The notes under the pieces: model-generated
Seen by the model: only the letters and a program-made list of their open reading frames with translations
What the model was told of the DNA's origin: nothing
The model's database searches: none
Shown: in pieces, positions 42,954 through 51,642 of the stretch
How positions within the stretch are numbered: position 1 is the stretch's first letter
How the letters are laid out: each line of letters opens with the position of its first letter
Translations under genes and position numbers: made by a program
From: Microbacterium testaceum
GTDB lineage: Bacteria > Actinomycetota > Actinomycetes > Actinomycetales > Microbacteriaceae
Direction of reading: 5' to 3'
Assembly: GCF_029761935.1 (NCBI RefSeq)
Contig: NZ_CP121699.1
Coordinates: forward strand, 1,984,001 to 2,048,000
Length of the DNA stretch: 64,000 nt

Positions 42954-43058
42954 GGCATCCGGTCTACGCGGCATCGGGCGGCGGATCCGCGGCCCTGACG
43001 ATTCGCGAACGGGGGCGGGCGATTTCCTCACTCTTCGCTCGCGAGGGGGGTGGCGCGT

Positions 43059-43126
43059 CGAGACTGCATCTCGCTGACATGTCCGTTGCAGGATGACGCG
43101 CGGGTTGTCAACGAGATGCAGTCTCG
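43059..43126. repeat. Intergenic palindrome, type C
   Basis: CGAGACTGCATCTCG (43059-43073) and CGAGATGCAGTCTCG (43112-43126) are exact 15-nt complements; after one mismatch TGACA (43075-43079) and TGTCA (43106-43110) continue the stem. Central loop ~26 nt. Sits in the divergent spacer upstream of sufS. Similar in size and layout to types A and B. Confidence 0.65.
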
Positions 43127-43214
43127 CGGCCCCAGGGGCGTCTCACGACCGGCCACGAGGACCCCGAGCCGGCCGCACGGCACCCACCCACCCGGCGCGA
43201 CGTAGCCTGGAGGG

Positions 43215-44456
43215 GTGAGCCTCCCCTTCGACGTCGCCGCCGTGCGCGCCGACTTCCCGATCCTCGAGACCGAGATCGACGGTCGCCCCCTCGTGTACCT
43301 CGACTCCGGAGCGACGAGCCAGAAGCCTCGTGCCGTGCTCGACGCCGAACGTGAGTTCCTCGAGCGGGCGAACTCCGCCGTGCACCGCGGTGCCCACACC
43401 CTCGCGGCCGAGGCCACCGAGCTGTTCGAAGACGCGCGCGTCACGGTTGCCGAGTTCGTGGGCGCCGAGCCCGAACAGCTCGTCTGGACCAGCGGCGCGA
43501 CGGCCGGCCTCAATCTCGTCGCGGGTTCGCTCGGGTACGCCGGGCGCCTCCGCGCGGGCGACGAGATCGCCGTGACCGAGGCCGAACACCACGCCAACCT
43601 CATCCCCTGGCAGGAGCTCGCTGCCCGCACCGGGGCGCGCCTGCGCCACATCCCCGTGCTCGACGACGGCATGCTCGACCTGCACGCCGCAGCCGACCTC
43701 ATCGGCGAGCGCACCAAGGTCGTCGCCTTCCCGCACGTTTCGAACGTGCTCGGCATCGTGAACCCCGTCGCGAAGCTCGCCACCCTCGCCCGCGGTGTCG
43801 GCGCGCTGACCGTGCTCGACGCGTGCCAGTCGGCACCTCATCTGCGCCTCGACCTGCCGGCATCCGGGGTCGACCTCGCCGTCTTCTCGGGCCACAAGGT
43901 CTACGGGCCCTACGGCATCGGAGCGCTCTGGGGTCGCGACGAGGTGCTCGAGGCGCTCCCGCCCTTCACCACGGGCGGGTCGATGATCACCACCGTCACG
44001 CTCGACACGGCCGAGTACCTGCCCCCGCCGCAGCGCTTCGAGCCCGGCACGCAGCCGGTGTCGCAGGCCGTCGCCCTCGCCGCCGCCGTCCGCTGGCTCG
44101 GCGAGCACGACCTGGACGCCGCGCACGCGCACGAAGCTGCGATCGAGAAGCGCATGCGCGAGGGTCTCCGCTCGATCGACGGCATCCGTCTTCTCGGAGA
44201 CACGGATGACGCCGAGCGCGTCGCCCTGCAGGCCTTCGAGGTGCAGGGCGTGCACGCGCACGACGTGGGCCAGTTCCTCGACTCGCGCGGCGTCGCCGTG
44301 CGGGTCGGACACCACTGCGCGCAGCCCCTGCACCGCCGCTTCGGGATGACGGCGTCGGTGCGCGCGAGCGCCGCGATCCACACCACGGAGGACGAGATCG
44401 ACACCTTCCTCGACGCCGTCTCGGGCGTGCGCGGCTTCTTCGGAGCGGGCGCATGA
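43215..44456 (+). CDS. sufS: Cysteine desulfurase, SufS type
   Basis: 413 residues. PLP enzyme taking sulfur from cysteine for Fe-S assembly. Landmarks: LVYLDSGATSQKPRAVLDA, VHRGAHTLAAEAT, TEAEHHANLIPW, the PLP lysine in FSGHKVYGPYGIG, and the persulfide cysteine in VRVGHHCAQPLHRRFG. The GTG start at 43215 has TAGCCT 6 nt upstream, so it is probably leaderless. sufU overlaps by 4 bp; the SufBCD scaffold genes are elsewhere. Confidence 0.94.
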   Translation: MSLPFDVAAVRADFPILETEIDGRPLVYLDSGATSQKPRAVLDAEREFLERANSAVHRGAHTLAAEATELFEDARVTVAEFVGAEPEQLVWTSGATAGLNLVAGSLGYAGRLRAGDEIAVTEAEHHANLIPWQELAARTGARLRHIPVLDDGMLDLHAAADLIGERTKVVAFPHVSNVLGIVNPVAKLATLARGVGALTVLDACQSAPHLRLDLPASGVDLAVFSGHKVYGPYGIGALWGRDEVLEALPPFTTGGSMITTVTLDTAEYLPPPQRFEPGTQPVSQAVALAAAVRWLGEHDLDAAHAHEAAIEKRMREGLRSIDGIRLLGDTDDAERVALQAFEVQGVHAHDVGQFLDSRGVAVRVGHHCAQPLHRRFGMTASVRASAAIHTTEDEIDTFLDAVSGVRGFFGAGA

Positions 44457-44908
44457 GCGGGCTCGAGTCGCTGTACCAGGAGCTCATCCTCGACCACGCG
44501 AAGAACCGCCGCGGCTTCGGCCTGGCCGACCCCGGCGCACGCAGCGCCACCGTGCACCAGCGCAACCCCATCTGCGGTGACGAGATCACCCTTCGGGTCT
44601 CCATCGACGGTGACCGCGTCAGCTCCGTCACCTGGGAGGGAGCGGGCTGCTCGATCTCGCAGGCCTCGGCGTCGATGCTGGTGGCCCTCTTGCAGGAGGA
44701 CGGGGGCGACGAGGGGATGCCGCGCGCCGACGCCGACGCCCTGATCGCGCGGTTCCGCGAGGCGCTACGCTCCCGCGGCAAGATCCCCCTCGACGAGGAG
44801 ACCTTCGCCGACGCCGCCGCCCTCTCCGGGGTTTCGAAGTTCACCGCGCGCGTGAAGTGCGCAATGCTCGCGTGGGTCGCGCTCGAAGAGGGGCTGCGGC
44901 AGGCCTGA
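44453..44908 (+). CDS. sufU: SufU zinc-dependent sulfurtransferase
   Basis: 151 residues. Conserved zinc/sulfur cysteines in NPICGDEI, GAGCSISQASASML and RVKCAMLAW; LYQELILDHAKNRRGFG at the N-terminus. SufU accepts sulfur from SufS and passes it to the SufBCD scaffold. ATG overlaps the sufS stop (ATGA). Confidence 0.93.
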   Translation: MSGLESLYQELILDHAKNRRGFGLADPGARSATVHQRNPICGDEITLRVSIDGDRVSSVTWEGAGCSISQASASMLVALLQEDGGDEGMPRADADALIARFREALRSRGKIPLDEETFADAAALSGVSKFTARVKCAMLAWVALEEGLRQA

Positions 44909-44936
44909 GCGCCTCGGCGCACAAGCTCGGCGATAC

Positions 44937-44980
44937 GCGCAAGCTCAGTCGGCATCCGCCGATTCGGGCTGAGAATGCGC
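44937..44980 (+). terminator. Compound hairpin after sufU
   Basis: GCGC-aag-CTCAG outer arm (44937-44948) and CTGAG-aat-GCGC (44970-44980), with inner TCGGC-atcc-GCCGA (44949-44962). Several unpaired bases; no U-tract. Possible terminator, or a relative of the dispersed palindromes because of its TCGG inner arm. Confidence 0.4.
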
Positions 44981-45049
44981 GGATCGCGGAGGATACGACC
45001 GGGCCGACGCGCGCTAGCCTTCCGTCAGACGAACGAGAGGGCGGATGCC

Positions 45050-45493
45050 ATGGCCACCGGCGGAGCAGGATTCAGCGACGAAGAACGCGCGGCGATGAAG
45101 CAGCGCGCCGAAGAGCTCAAAGCCATGAAGGGCCTGAAGGGCGCGGCGAAGCTCGAGAAGGAGAACGAGGCCTGCCTCGAGGCGATCGACAAGCTCGAGG
45201 GCGTCGACCGCGCGGTCGCCGAGCGCCTGCACGTCATCGTGCTCGAAGAGGCCGCGCACCTGAACCCGAAGACGTACTACGGCTTCCCGGCGTACGCGAA
45301 AGACGGCAAGGTCGTCGTCTTCTACCAGCCGGCGTCGAAGTTCAAGACGCGCTACGGCACGGTGAGCTTCGACGACAGCGCGCAGCTCGACGACGGCGCC
45401 ATGTGGCCGGTGTCGTTCGCGGTCGTCGAGGTGACGGACACGGTCGAGCAGCGCATTCGCGAGGCCGTGCGCCGGGCGGCGCCCGCCGCCTGA
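45050..45493 (+). CDS. DUF1801-like (iron-chaperone-like) protein
   Basis: 147 residues from ATG 45050; GAGAGG lies 9 nt upstream and a TAGCCT element about 30 nt upstream. N-terminal helical region with lysine/glutamate repeats (KQRAEELKAMKGLKGAAKLEKENEACLEAIDKL), then AERLHVIVLEEAAHLNPKTYYGFPAYAKDGKVVVFYQPASKFKTRYGTVSF, the DUF1801/YdhG fold pattern. Members include YdhG and frataxin-like candidates, but a role in iron is not shown here. Next to sufSU, which makes an iron-sulfur link worth noting. Confidence 0.72.
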   Translation: MATGGAGFSDEERAAMKQRAEELKAMKGLKGAAKLEKENEACLEAIDKLEGVDRAVAERLHVIVLEEAAHLNPKTYYGFPAYAKDGKVVVFYQPASKFKTRYGTVSFDDSAQLDDGAMWPVSFAVVEVTDTVEQRIREAVRRAAPAA

Positions 45494-45513
45494 GCCGGCG
45501 CCACCCGCCCCCC

Positions 45514-46491
45514 TCACCCGAGGACGACCCGCTCCATCCGCCGGAAGCTCTGCTCCATCCCCTCGACCATCCCCGTGGCGAGCACGGCGTCGCGGGTCTC
45601 GGCATCCGGATACTCGATCAGCAGGGTGACCAGCGTCGCCCCGTCCTCTTCGTAGAGGGACAGGTCGTTGATCGTCGAGGGGTAGTCGGTGCCGGTCATG
45701 TGCTCGGTCTGCACCATGCGGCGCGGCTCGTCGAGCAGCAGGATCTCGCCGTCGAATCCGAAGGGCTCCCCCTCGGTGCCGGGTTCGGGCTCCCACGCGA
45801 TGCGGTACGCGCCGCCCTCGCGCCGGTCGACCTCGCGGTGGGTCATGCGCCATCCGTCGGGCCCGAGCATCCACTGTCGCATCAGCTCGGGGTCGACGTG
45901 GGCCCGCCAGACGAGCTCGCGCGGCCCGTCGATGAGCCGCGTGATGCGTACGTGCTGGTCGTCGAGGATCTCGAGCTGCGTGCCTTTGCCCTGCGCGAAA
46001 TCCCGTAGCCCCTGCAGCACGGCGTCGAGCTGGTTGATGGCGAGGGTCGACCCCTCGACGGCGCCCATGGCGAGCACCGTTTCGAGACCCTCGAGGGAGT
46101 CGAAGTACGTCACGTTCGTCAGCCGCGAGCCGCCCTCGGTCTCGTCGAACGCGAAGGTCATGCGCATCGCGGGCATGCCGGGGATCGCCTCGCCGTTCTC
46201 GTCGACGAACGAGTCGACGACCTCGAAGCCGCGCGGAGCGTCGATGCCGAGGAACTCCCAGCTCCCGCGTGCGATCTCGCCGCTCGCGCTGGCCATCGCG
46301 TATCGGGCGCGACCGCCGACCTCGAAGGCGAACGATGCGAACGTCGCCGGCCATCCGGGGGGACCCCAGAAGCGTTCGAGCTGCCGCGGGTCGGTGAAGA
46401 CCGTCCATAACCGTTCGGCGCCCACGGGGAAGTCGGCGACCAGGGTCATGGTGAGCGCTTCGGCGTCGCTCTCGACGGATGTGACGGACAT
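45514..46491 (-). CDS. Tandem SRPBCC (AHSA1-like) protein
   Basis: 325 residues containing two AHSA1/START-fold domains. First: VGAERLWTVFTDPRQLERFWGPPGWPAT; second: IDGPRELVWRAHVDPELMRQWMLGPDGWRMT. Such domains bind small hydrophobic ligands or act as Hsp90 activators; most bacterial stand-alone copies are uncharacterised. Downstream of an ArsR-type regulator (18 bp gap), the common ArsR-SRPBCC pairing. Confidence 0.88.
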   Translation of the reverse strand: MSVTSVESDAEALTMTLVADFPVGAERLWTVFTDPRQLERFWGPPGWPATFASFAFEVGGRARYAMASASGEIARGSWEFLGIDAPRGFEVVDSFVDENGEAIPGMPAMRMTFAFDETEGGSRLTNVTYFDSLEGLETVLAMGAVEGSTLAINQLDAVLQGLRDFAQGKGTQLEILDDQHVRITRLIDGPRELVWRAHVDPELMRQWMLGPDGWRMTHREVDRREGGAYRIAWEPEPGTEGEPFGFDGEILLLDEPRRMVQTEHMTGTDYPSTINDLSLYEEDGATLVTLLIEYPDAETRDAVLATGMVEGMEQSFRRMERVVLG

Positions 46492-46509
46492 GACGACTCC
46501 TTCGTCGGT

Positions 46510-46884
46510 TCAGTTCTCGGCGGGTTCGGAGGGCGGGAGGGATGCCGGCACCCTGGCGTCTTCGAGCAGGATCGCGTCGAGTCGGTCGATGCGTCCCCGC
46601 CAGAGGTCTTCGTACGAGCGCAGCAGGTCCTGCGCCCGGGCGAGCGCGGTGGGGTCGGCGGACACGAGTCGCACCCTCCCCTCCGCGCGTTTGGTGATGA
46701 GCCGCGCGTCGGCGAGCACGGCGATGTGCTTCGACACGGCGGCGAACGACATCGCGTAGGCCGCGGCGAGCTGCGTCACCGACTGTTCGGAGACGAGCGT
46801 GCGCCGCATGATGTCGCGACGGGTCGCGTCGGCGAGGGCGTGGAAGACCCGGTCGATGTCGGCGTCGCTCTGTTGTTCAACCAT
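46510..46884 (-). CDS. ArsR-family regulator of SRPBCC operon
   Basis: 124 residues. Winged helix: VFHALADATRRDIMRRTL, SVTQLAAAYAMSFAAVSKHIAVLADARLI, KRAEGRVRLVSA. The metal-binding ELCVCDL motif of arsenic sensors is absent, so it belongs to the subgroup paired with SRPBCC proteins. Probably autoregulated through the palindrome that covers its own start codon. Confidence 0.9.
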   Translation of the reverse strand: MVEQQSDADIDRVFHALADATRRDIMRRTLVSEQSVTQLAAAYAMSFAAVSKHIAVLADARLITKRAEGRVRLVSADPTALARAQDLLRSYEDLWRGRIDRLDAILLEDARVPASLPPSEPAEN

Positions 46885-46921
46885 TTGGTTGCACGTTAGC
46901 GCGGAGGGCCGTGACCCGCAA
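46878..46921 (-). promoter_or_regulatory. Leaderless promoter and operator of the ArsR gene
   Basis: On the minus strand: TTGCGG (complement of 46916-46921), 17 nt, TAACGT (complement of 46893-46898), 8 nt, then ATG at 46884. CAACCA-TT-TGGTTG (46878-46891) is a near palindrome that contains the start codon. A repressor bound there would block transcription initiation. Confidence 0.72.
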
Positions 46922-46926
46922 GGGCG

Positions 46927-47199
46927 TCAGCCGCGCAACGCCTGCAGCAACGCGCCGACCGGGTGGTCGCTCTCGATCGGATGACGCAGCGGCAGGTCTT
47001 CGACGCACTCGTAGCGGTTGCGTCGACCCTCCTTCTCACGCTTGAGATAGCCGGCATCGACGAGGTCGGCCAGGATGCCGTGCGCCGTGCGCTCGGTGAT
47101 GCCCACGGCATCCGCAATCTCGCGCACGCGGGCGCCCGGGTCGCGGGAGACGTAGATGAACACGTGGGCGTGATTCGTGAGGAACGTCCAGGTGGTCAT
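46927..47199 (-). CDS. Winged-helix regulator beside the dab operon
   Basis: 90 residues from ATG 47199 (MTTWTFLTNHAHVFIYV), with TATGCT 6 nt upstream. MarR/ArsR-like winged helix: DPGARVREIADAVGITERTAHGILADLVDAGYLKREKEGRRNRYEC. The opening TTWTFLTNHAHVFIYVSRDP matches a family of short actinobacterial transcription regulators. Divergent from dabB with 98 bp between starts, so it is the prime candidate for controlling the dab operon. Confidence 0.85.
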   Translation of the reverse strand: MTTWTFLTNHAHVFIYVSRDPGARVREIADAVGITERTAHGILADLVDAGYLKREKEGRRNRYECVEDLPLRHPIESDHPVGALLQALRG

Positions 47200-47205
47200 C
47201 GCCAC

Positions 47206-47290
47206 AGCATAGTGACCCGAGGTACCGGAATCCAAGTACCGGTTATTCATTACCTGCGTTTTGACACACGCAATTTGTTGCATGTAACGT
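47206..47290. promoter_or_regulatory. Divergent promoters of the winged-helix gene and the dab operon
   Basis: Minus strand: TTGGAT (complement of 47230-47235), 18 nt, TATGCT (complement of 47206-47211), 6 nt to ATG 47199. Plus strand: TTGACA (47261-47266), 18 nt, TAACGT (47285-47290), 7 nt to ATG 47298. Candidate regulator sites: direct repeats GTACCGG at 47222 and 47236, around the minus-strand -35, and GCAA-tttg-TTGC inside the plus-strand spacer. Confidence 0.75.
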
Positions 47291-47297
47291 GCCGCGC

Positions 47298-48773
47298 ATG
47301 TCGCTTCTCGCCCCGCTCACGATCGCCGCGCTGCTCGCCGCGGTCGTCGCCGCCCTCCTCCCGGATGTCGCGCGTCGGCGCACCCCGGGCTCTCTCGCCG
47401 TGTGGCCCGCCGGCGCCGCCACGGTCCTCGCCACGGTCGCTCTGGCCTCGACCCTCGCCGCCGGCGACGACGTGGCAGGTGCCGCGCTGTCGCTGCTCGT
47501 GGTCGCCCTCACCGTGGTCGTGCAGTCCTACGCCAGCCGCAACCTGCGCGGCGACCCGCGTTCGCGCAGCTTCTTCGCGTTATCGTCGCTCGCGGCCGTC
47601 GGGACGACCACCGCCATTGCGGCCGGGGACGTCGTCTTCCTCGCCGCGGGGTGGACGCTCGGCACGGTCAGCATGATCGCGCTCATCGGCACGGGCGGCG
47701 CGGGTCCGCAGACGCGCGTTGCCGTGTCGCGGAGCGCGGTGGCCCTGCTGCTCGGAGACGCGGCGCTCTGGACGGCCGTCATCATCGCGGTCGCCTCGAC
47801 CGGATCGGTGTCGCTGGCCGCTCTCGGGAGCGTCGACGCGATCTCGGCGGCGGTGGTGAGCGCGCTCGTCGCCCTCGCGGCGGTCGCCCGCGCCGGCGCC
47901 TTCCCCCTGCACGGGTGGCTCCCCGCCACCGCGGCCACGACCACTCCCGTGTCGGCCCTGCTGCACGCGGGCTTCGTGAACGCCGGCGCCCTGCTCCTCC
48001 TCCGTTACGCGGCCGTCCCCTCCGTCGTGGGCCCCTGGATCGTGGCCGCCGCCGGTGCGATCACGATGATCGTCGCGGGGCTCGCGATGCTCACGCGCCC
48101 CGACGTGAAGGGCCGCCTCGTGCAGTCCACGGCCGCGCAGATGGGCTTCCTCCTCCTGGCCTGCGGTCTCGGCGCCTTCGGCGTCGCCCTGGTCCACGCG
48201 ATCGGTCACGCGCTCTACAAGGCGAGCCTCTTCCTCGGCGCCGGCTCCGCGGTCGAGCACGCGCTGAAGGCGCGGGGCGTCGCGCACCCGGCTCGGTCGA
48301 CCACGGGAGCGATCGTGGGCGCGGTGATCATCCTCCTGACCGGGGTCGCGGCGATCGCGGCATCCGGCGCGTGGGAGCACAGCGCGGCAGTCCTCCTGCT
48401 CTTCGCCGGGGCCACCGCGGTGGTCGCCGGGGCGCGGATCGGCGCAAGCTCCCGGTCGGTCGCCGCGCGCGCGGCCCAGCTCGCGGGCCTGGCCGCCCTC
48501 ACGGCCGTCTACCTCGCGGTGGTCTTCCCCGCGGCCGAGGCCCTCGCGCCGGTCACGGCGGCAGACCCGGTCCCCGCCGTGTTCGCGGTGGCCGTCTTCG
48601 TCCTCGCCGCCGCCTCGGGCCTGCCCGCCCGCGGCTCCGGTCCCGTCGCGGATCGACTGTTCGCCTTCGCCTTCTCGTGGGGCCGACCGCCCCTCCCTCC
48701 GACCGCATCCCGCATCGACACGCCCTGGACCCCGGCACCCGCCGACGGCCCCCTCGAGTACCGGAGATTCTGA
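47298..48773 (+). CDS. dabB: DabB-type subunit of inorganic-carbon transporter (ND5-like)
   Basis: 491 residues from ATG 47298 (MSLLAPLTIAALL), fixed by the promoter 7 nt upstream. A polytopic member of the proton-conducting NuoL/MrpA family, about 13 TM helices; FPLHGWLPATAATTTPVSALLHAGFVNAGALLLLR and KGRLVQSTAAQMGFLLLACGLG are family hallmarks. It is shorter than respiratory NuoL, lacking the long C-terminal lateral helix. DabB is thought to couple cation flow to CO2 hydration by DabA (MpsA in staphylococci). TGA overlaps the dabA ATG. Confidence 0.9.
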   Translation: MSLLAPLTIAALLAAVVAALLPDVARRRTPGSLAVWPAGAATVLATVALASTLAAGDDVAGAALSLLVVALTVVVQSYASRNLRGDPRSRSFFALSSLAAVGTTTAIAAGDVVFLAAGWTLGTVSMIALIGTGGAGPQTRVAVSRSAVALLLGDAALWTAVIIAVASTGSVSLAALGSVDAISAAVVSALVALAAVARAGAFPLHGWLPATAATTTPVSALLHAGFVNAGALLLLRYAAVPSVVGPWIVAAAGAITMIVAGLAMLTRPDVKGRLVQSTAAQMGFLLLACGLGAFGVALVHAIGHALYKASLFLGAGSAVEHALKARGVAHPARSTTGAIVGAVIILLTGVAAIAASGAWEHSAAVLLLFAGATAVVAGARIGASSRSVAARAAQLAGLAALTAVYLAVVFPAAEALAPVTAADPVPAVFAVAVFVLAAASGLPARGSGPVADRLFAFAFSWGRPPLPPTASRIDTPWTPAPADGPLEYRRF

Positions 48774-51319
48774 TGACCACCCCCGCCTCCCCTCCCTCTC
48801 CCGCCGTCATCCGGGGCTGGATCGCCGCCGCCGGCCGCGCCATCTCGCCCCACTTCCCCCTCGAGACCTTCATCGCACGCAACCCCGTCGCCGGGTACGA
48901 GAACCTCGACTGGGAAGAGGCGATCGGACTGATCGCCCGGGATCACGGCATCCTGCTCTCCCTTCCGGAACAGCGCTTCCGCGACCTGTACGCACAGGGG
49001 CGGATCAGCCCCGCCGACCTGCAGGCGGCCCTGCGGTTCACCGTGCCCGAGGCGGGCGCCCCGCGCTCTCTCGACATCGGCGGCACGCGCGTCACCGTGG
49101 GCGAGATCCTCGGCCACGACCTGCTCGTCGCTCCCCCGCTGACCGCGGCCGCGCCCGAACCCACCCCCGCCGCACGGCTGTCGCCGCGGATCCACGCGCG
49201 CATCGACGACCTCACCGCACGCTGGATCGCCGCATCGCTCGGGAGCGCACCGTGGTCGCCGACGAACGACGAGAGCATCTGGGTGGCGTGGCGGCGCCTG
49301 ACCGCGCTCGACCCGACCCTGTCGCGGAAGGTGCGCAGCGGCATCCGGCATTCCTCCGACGACCCGGCCGCGGCGATCGGCGACGCGCTCGCCCGGTGGG
49401 AGCTCGACGGGCCGGCCGCGGAATCGTTCCTCCGCGCCCACGTGCTCGCGTTGCCGGGGTGGGCGGCGCTCGTCCGGCACACGGCCGCGAGCGGCGTCGA
49501 TCTGACCTCGCTCGTCGCGATCCGCGCGACGCTCGAACGGCTCCTGCTGCCCGCCGACGTCGCCCTGCCGGCAGCGTCCCCGACCGAAAAGGGCCCGGCC
49601 GATGAGGTCGCGCGGATCGGCACGGTCGCCCTCGCTCTCGGCGTCGACCCCGCCGACGCGGCGGTGCGGACCGCCCTTCGCCCCGTCCTCTCGCTGATCG
49701 ACCCGGCCGCACGCCTCGCGGTCTGGCAGGAGGCGTACGAACGGGGGATCGCGCGCGAGCTCGCCCCCGCGACCGCCCCGGTGCTCCGCGCGAGCACGGC
49801 GCCGCAGCGGCCACTCGCGCAGGCGGTGTTCTGCATCGACACGCGGTCCGAGAGCTTCCGCCGGCACCTCGAGGACGCCGGAGCCGTCGAGACCCTCGGT
49901 TTCGCGGGATTCTTCGCGGCGCCCATCTCGTTCCGGCCCGCCGACGGGTCGGCCGAGGTCGCCTCGTGCCCGGTGCTGCTCACGCCCCGCGTGGCGATCA
50001 CCGAGTCGTCCGTGGAGCGCGACGCGATCGCGCGCTGGAAGCGGCAGCACGAGACGAGTGTGGAGCGGGATGCCACCATCGATTCCCTCAAAAAGTCCGC
50101 TGTGGCCCCCTACGCCTTCGCCGAGACCGCCGGATGGGTGCTGGGAGCGGTGAGCGCCGCGCGGACGCTCGCGCCGGAGGGCTGGCGAGCGACGGTGTCG
50201 CGCATGCGGCCGAGCAAGCCGTCCACGCACGTCGATGCGAACGTCGTCTTCACGCTCGAGGAGCGCGTGCTGTACGCCGAGACCGCGCTGCGAATGATGG
50301 GCCTGGTCGAGGGATTCGCCCCGATCGTGCTGCTGTGCGGTCACGGCGCCACTGTCGCCAACAACCCCTTCGCATCGTCGCTGCAGTGCGGCGCGTGCGG
50401 CGGCCACGAGGGCGAACCGAACGCGCGGGCGGCGGCGATGATCTTCAACGACCCCGAGACGCGCGACGCCCTCGCCGGACGGGGCATCTCCATCCCCGCC
50501 GACACGCTCTTCGTCGCGGCGCGGATGGACACCGTCACCGACGAGGTCACCCTGCTCGAGCCCTGGGCCATTCCGGCGACGCACGAAACCGTCGCGCTCG
50601 AGGTGACCCGGCTGCTCGAGACCGCGCGCGCGGCGAACGCCGCCGAGCGCAGCGCGAGCCTGCCCGGGTCGGGAGGGCGGCACGGCGCCGTCCGCGACAC
50701 CGAGCGCCGGTCCGCGGACTGGGCCGAGTCGTACGCGGAGTGGGGTCTCGTCGGCAACGCCGCGTTCATCGTGGGTCCGCGCTCGATCACCGCGGGCACC
50801 GACCTCGGTCGCCGCGCCTTCCTGCACAGCTACGACGCCGCCGCCGACCCCGACGGCGCGGGTCTCGAGACGATCCTGACCGCGCCGATGATCGTGGCGC
50901 AGTGGATCAACGCGCAGTACTCGGCCTCGACCGTCGCCCCCGACCGGTTGGGCGCCGGCCCCAAGCCCCTGCACAACGTGGTCGGCACCGTCGGCGTGCT
51001 GTCGGGCTACGGCGGCGACCTGCGGCTTGGCCTGCCCTGGCAGTCCGTGGGCGTCGGCCGCGCGAGTCGGCACGAACCGATCCGGCTGCAGGTGTTCGTC
51101 GAGGCCCCGCTCGCGCGGGTGAACGACATCATCGACGCTTCCGAGGCCGTCCGCACCCTGGTCGCCAACCGGTGGATCTCCCTCCGCGTCCGCGAGCACG
51201 ACAGCGCCCGCTGGATGCGGTGGGGACGCTACGGCTGGCAGGCCGACGACCTGGACACCCCCGCCCCCACCGGCGTCCCTACCGCCACCGAAGAATCCAC
51301 CACGAAGGAGATCCGCTGA
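48773..51319 (+). CDS. dabA: DabA-type subunit of inorganic-carbon transporter (DUF2309)
   Basis: 848 residues. PF10070/UPF0753 family. The beta-carbonic-anhydrase-like zinc site is intact: Cys354 and Asp356 in VFCIDTRSESFRRHLE, His524 in LLCGHGATVANNPF and Cys539 in SLQCGACGGHEG; from memory the Halothiobacillus residues are C351, D353, H524 and C539. N-terminal FPLETFIARNPVAGYENLDWEEAI and HNVVGTVGVLSGYGGDLRLGLPWQSV near the C-terminus are also typical. Works with DabB at the membrane to trap CO2 as bicarbonate. Downstream PII-like gene overlaps by one base. Confidence 0.95.
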   Translation: MTTPASPPSPAVIRGWIAAAGRAISPHFPLETFIARNPVAGYENLDWEEAIGLIARDHGILLSLPEQRFRDLYAQGRISPADLQAALRFTVPEAGAPRSLDIGGTRVTVGEILGHDLLVAPPLTAAAPEPTPAARLSPRIHARIDDLTARWIAASLGSAPWSPTNDESIWVAWRRLTALDPTLSRKVRSGIRHSSDDPAAAIGDALARWELDGPAAESFLRAHVLALPGWAALVRHTAASGVDLTSLVAIRATLERLLLPADVALPAASPTEKGPADEVARIGTVALALGVDPADAAVRTALRPVLSLIDPAARLAVWQEAYERGIARELAPATAPVLRASTAPQRPLAQAVFCIDTRSESFRRHLEDAGAVETLGFAGFFAAPISFRPADGSAEVASCPVLLTPRVAITESSVERDAIARWKRQHETSVERDATIDSLKKSAVAPYAFAETAGWVLGAVSAARTLAPEGWRATVSRMRPSKPSTHVDANVVFTLEERVLYAETALRMMGLVEGFAPIVLLCGHGATVANNPFASSLQCGACGGHEGEPNARAAAMIFNDPETRDALAGRGISIPADTLFVAARMDTVTDEVTLLEPWAIPATHETVALEVTRLLETARAANAAERSASLPGSGGRHGAVRDTERRSADWAESYAEWGLVGNAAFIVGPRSITAGTDLGRRAFLHSYDAAADPDGAGLETILTAPMIVAQWINAQYSASTVAPDRLGAGPKPLHNVVGTVGVLSGYGGDLRLGLPWQSVGVGRASRHEPIRLQVFVEAPLARVNDIIDASEAVRTLVANRWISLRVREHDSARWMRWGRYGWQADDLDTPAPTGVPTATEESTTKEIR

Positions 51320-51642
51320 TGAGCCTGTCCGAACTGACCCCGATGACCAAGATCGAGGTGGTCGTCGCGAGCGACGACGTCGCCGAGGTGTCCGCCCTCA
51401 TGCAATCGCTCGGCGCGCGCGGGTACACCGCGATCACCGGCGTGGCCGGGGTGGGTCACCACGGCCCCCGTGGCGGCCGCCTGCTCTTCAACGACCACGA
51501 CACCCTGACTCTCCTCGTCACGGTCGTGGCGCCCGAGAAGGCCGATGCGATCATCGCCGGCATCCGTCCGGTCCTCGACCACGCCTCGGGCGTGATGTTC
51601 GTCTCGCCGACCTCGGTCAGCCGCGCGGACTACTTCGCCTGA
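51319..51642 (+). CDS. PII-like signalling protein of the dab operon
   Basis: 107 residues. PII/CutA-type ferredoxin-like fold: MTKIEVVVASDDVAEVSALMQSLGARGYTAI, then a short T-loop-like GHHGPRGGRLLFNDHDTL and LVTVVAPEKADAIIAGIRPVL. The canonical GlnB T-loop uridylylation Tyr51 is absent. By analogy with SbtB or CPII, which sit beside bicarbonate transporters, it may gate DabAB in response to a nucleotide. Start and stop both overlap neighbours by one base (TGATG). Confidence 0.85.
   Translation: MSLSELTPMTKIEVVVASDDVAEVSALMQSLGARGYTAITGVAGVGHHGPRGGRLLFNDHDTLTLLVTVVAPEKADAIIAGIRPVLDHASGVMFVSPTSVSRADYFA

Noticed and set aside
47402..48772. Long upstream extension of the dabA frame
   Set aside because: The sequence before 48773 in that frame is an arginine-rich shadow of dabB; dabA begins at the TGATG junction with its conserved N-terminus.
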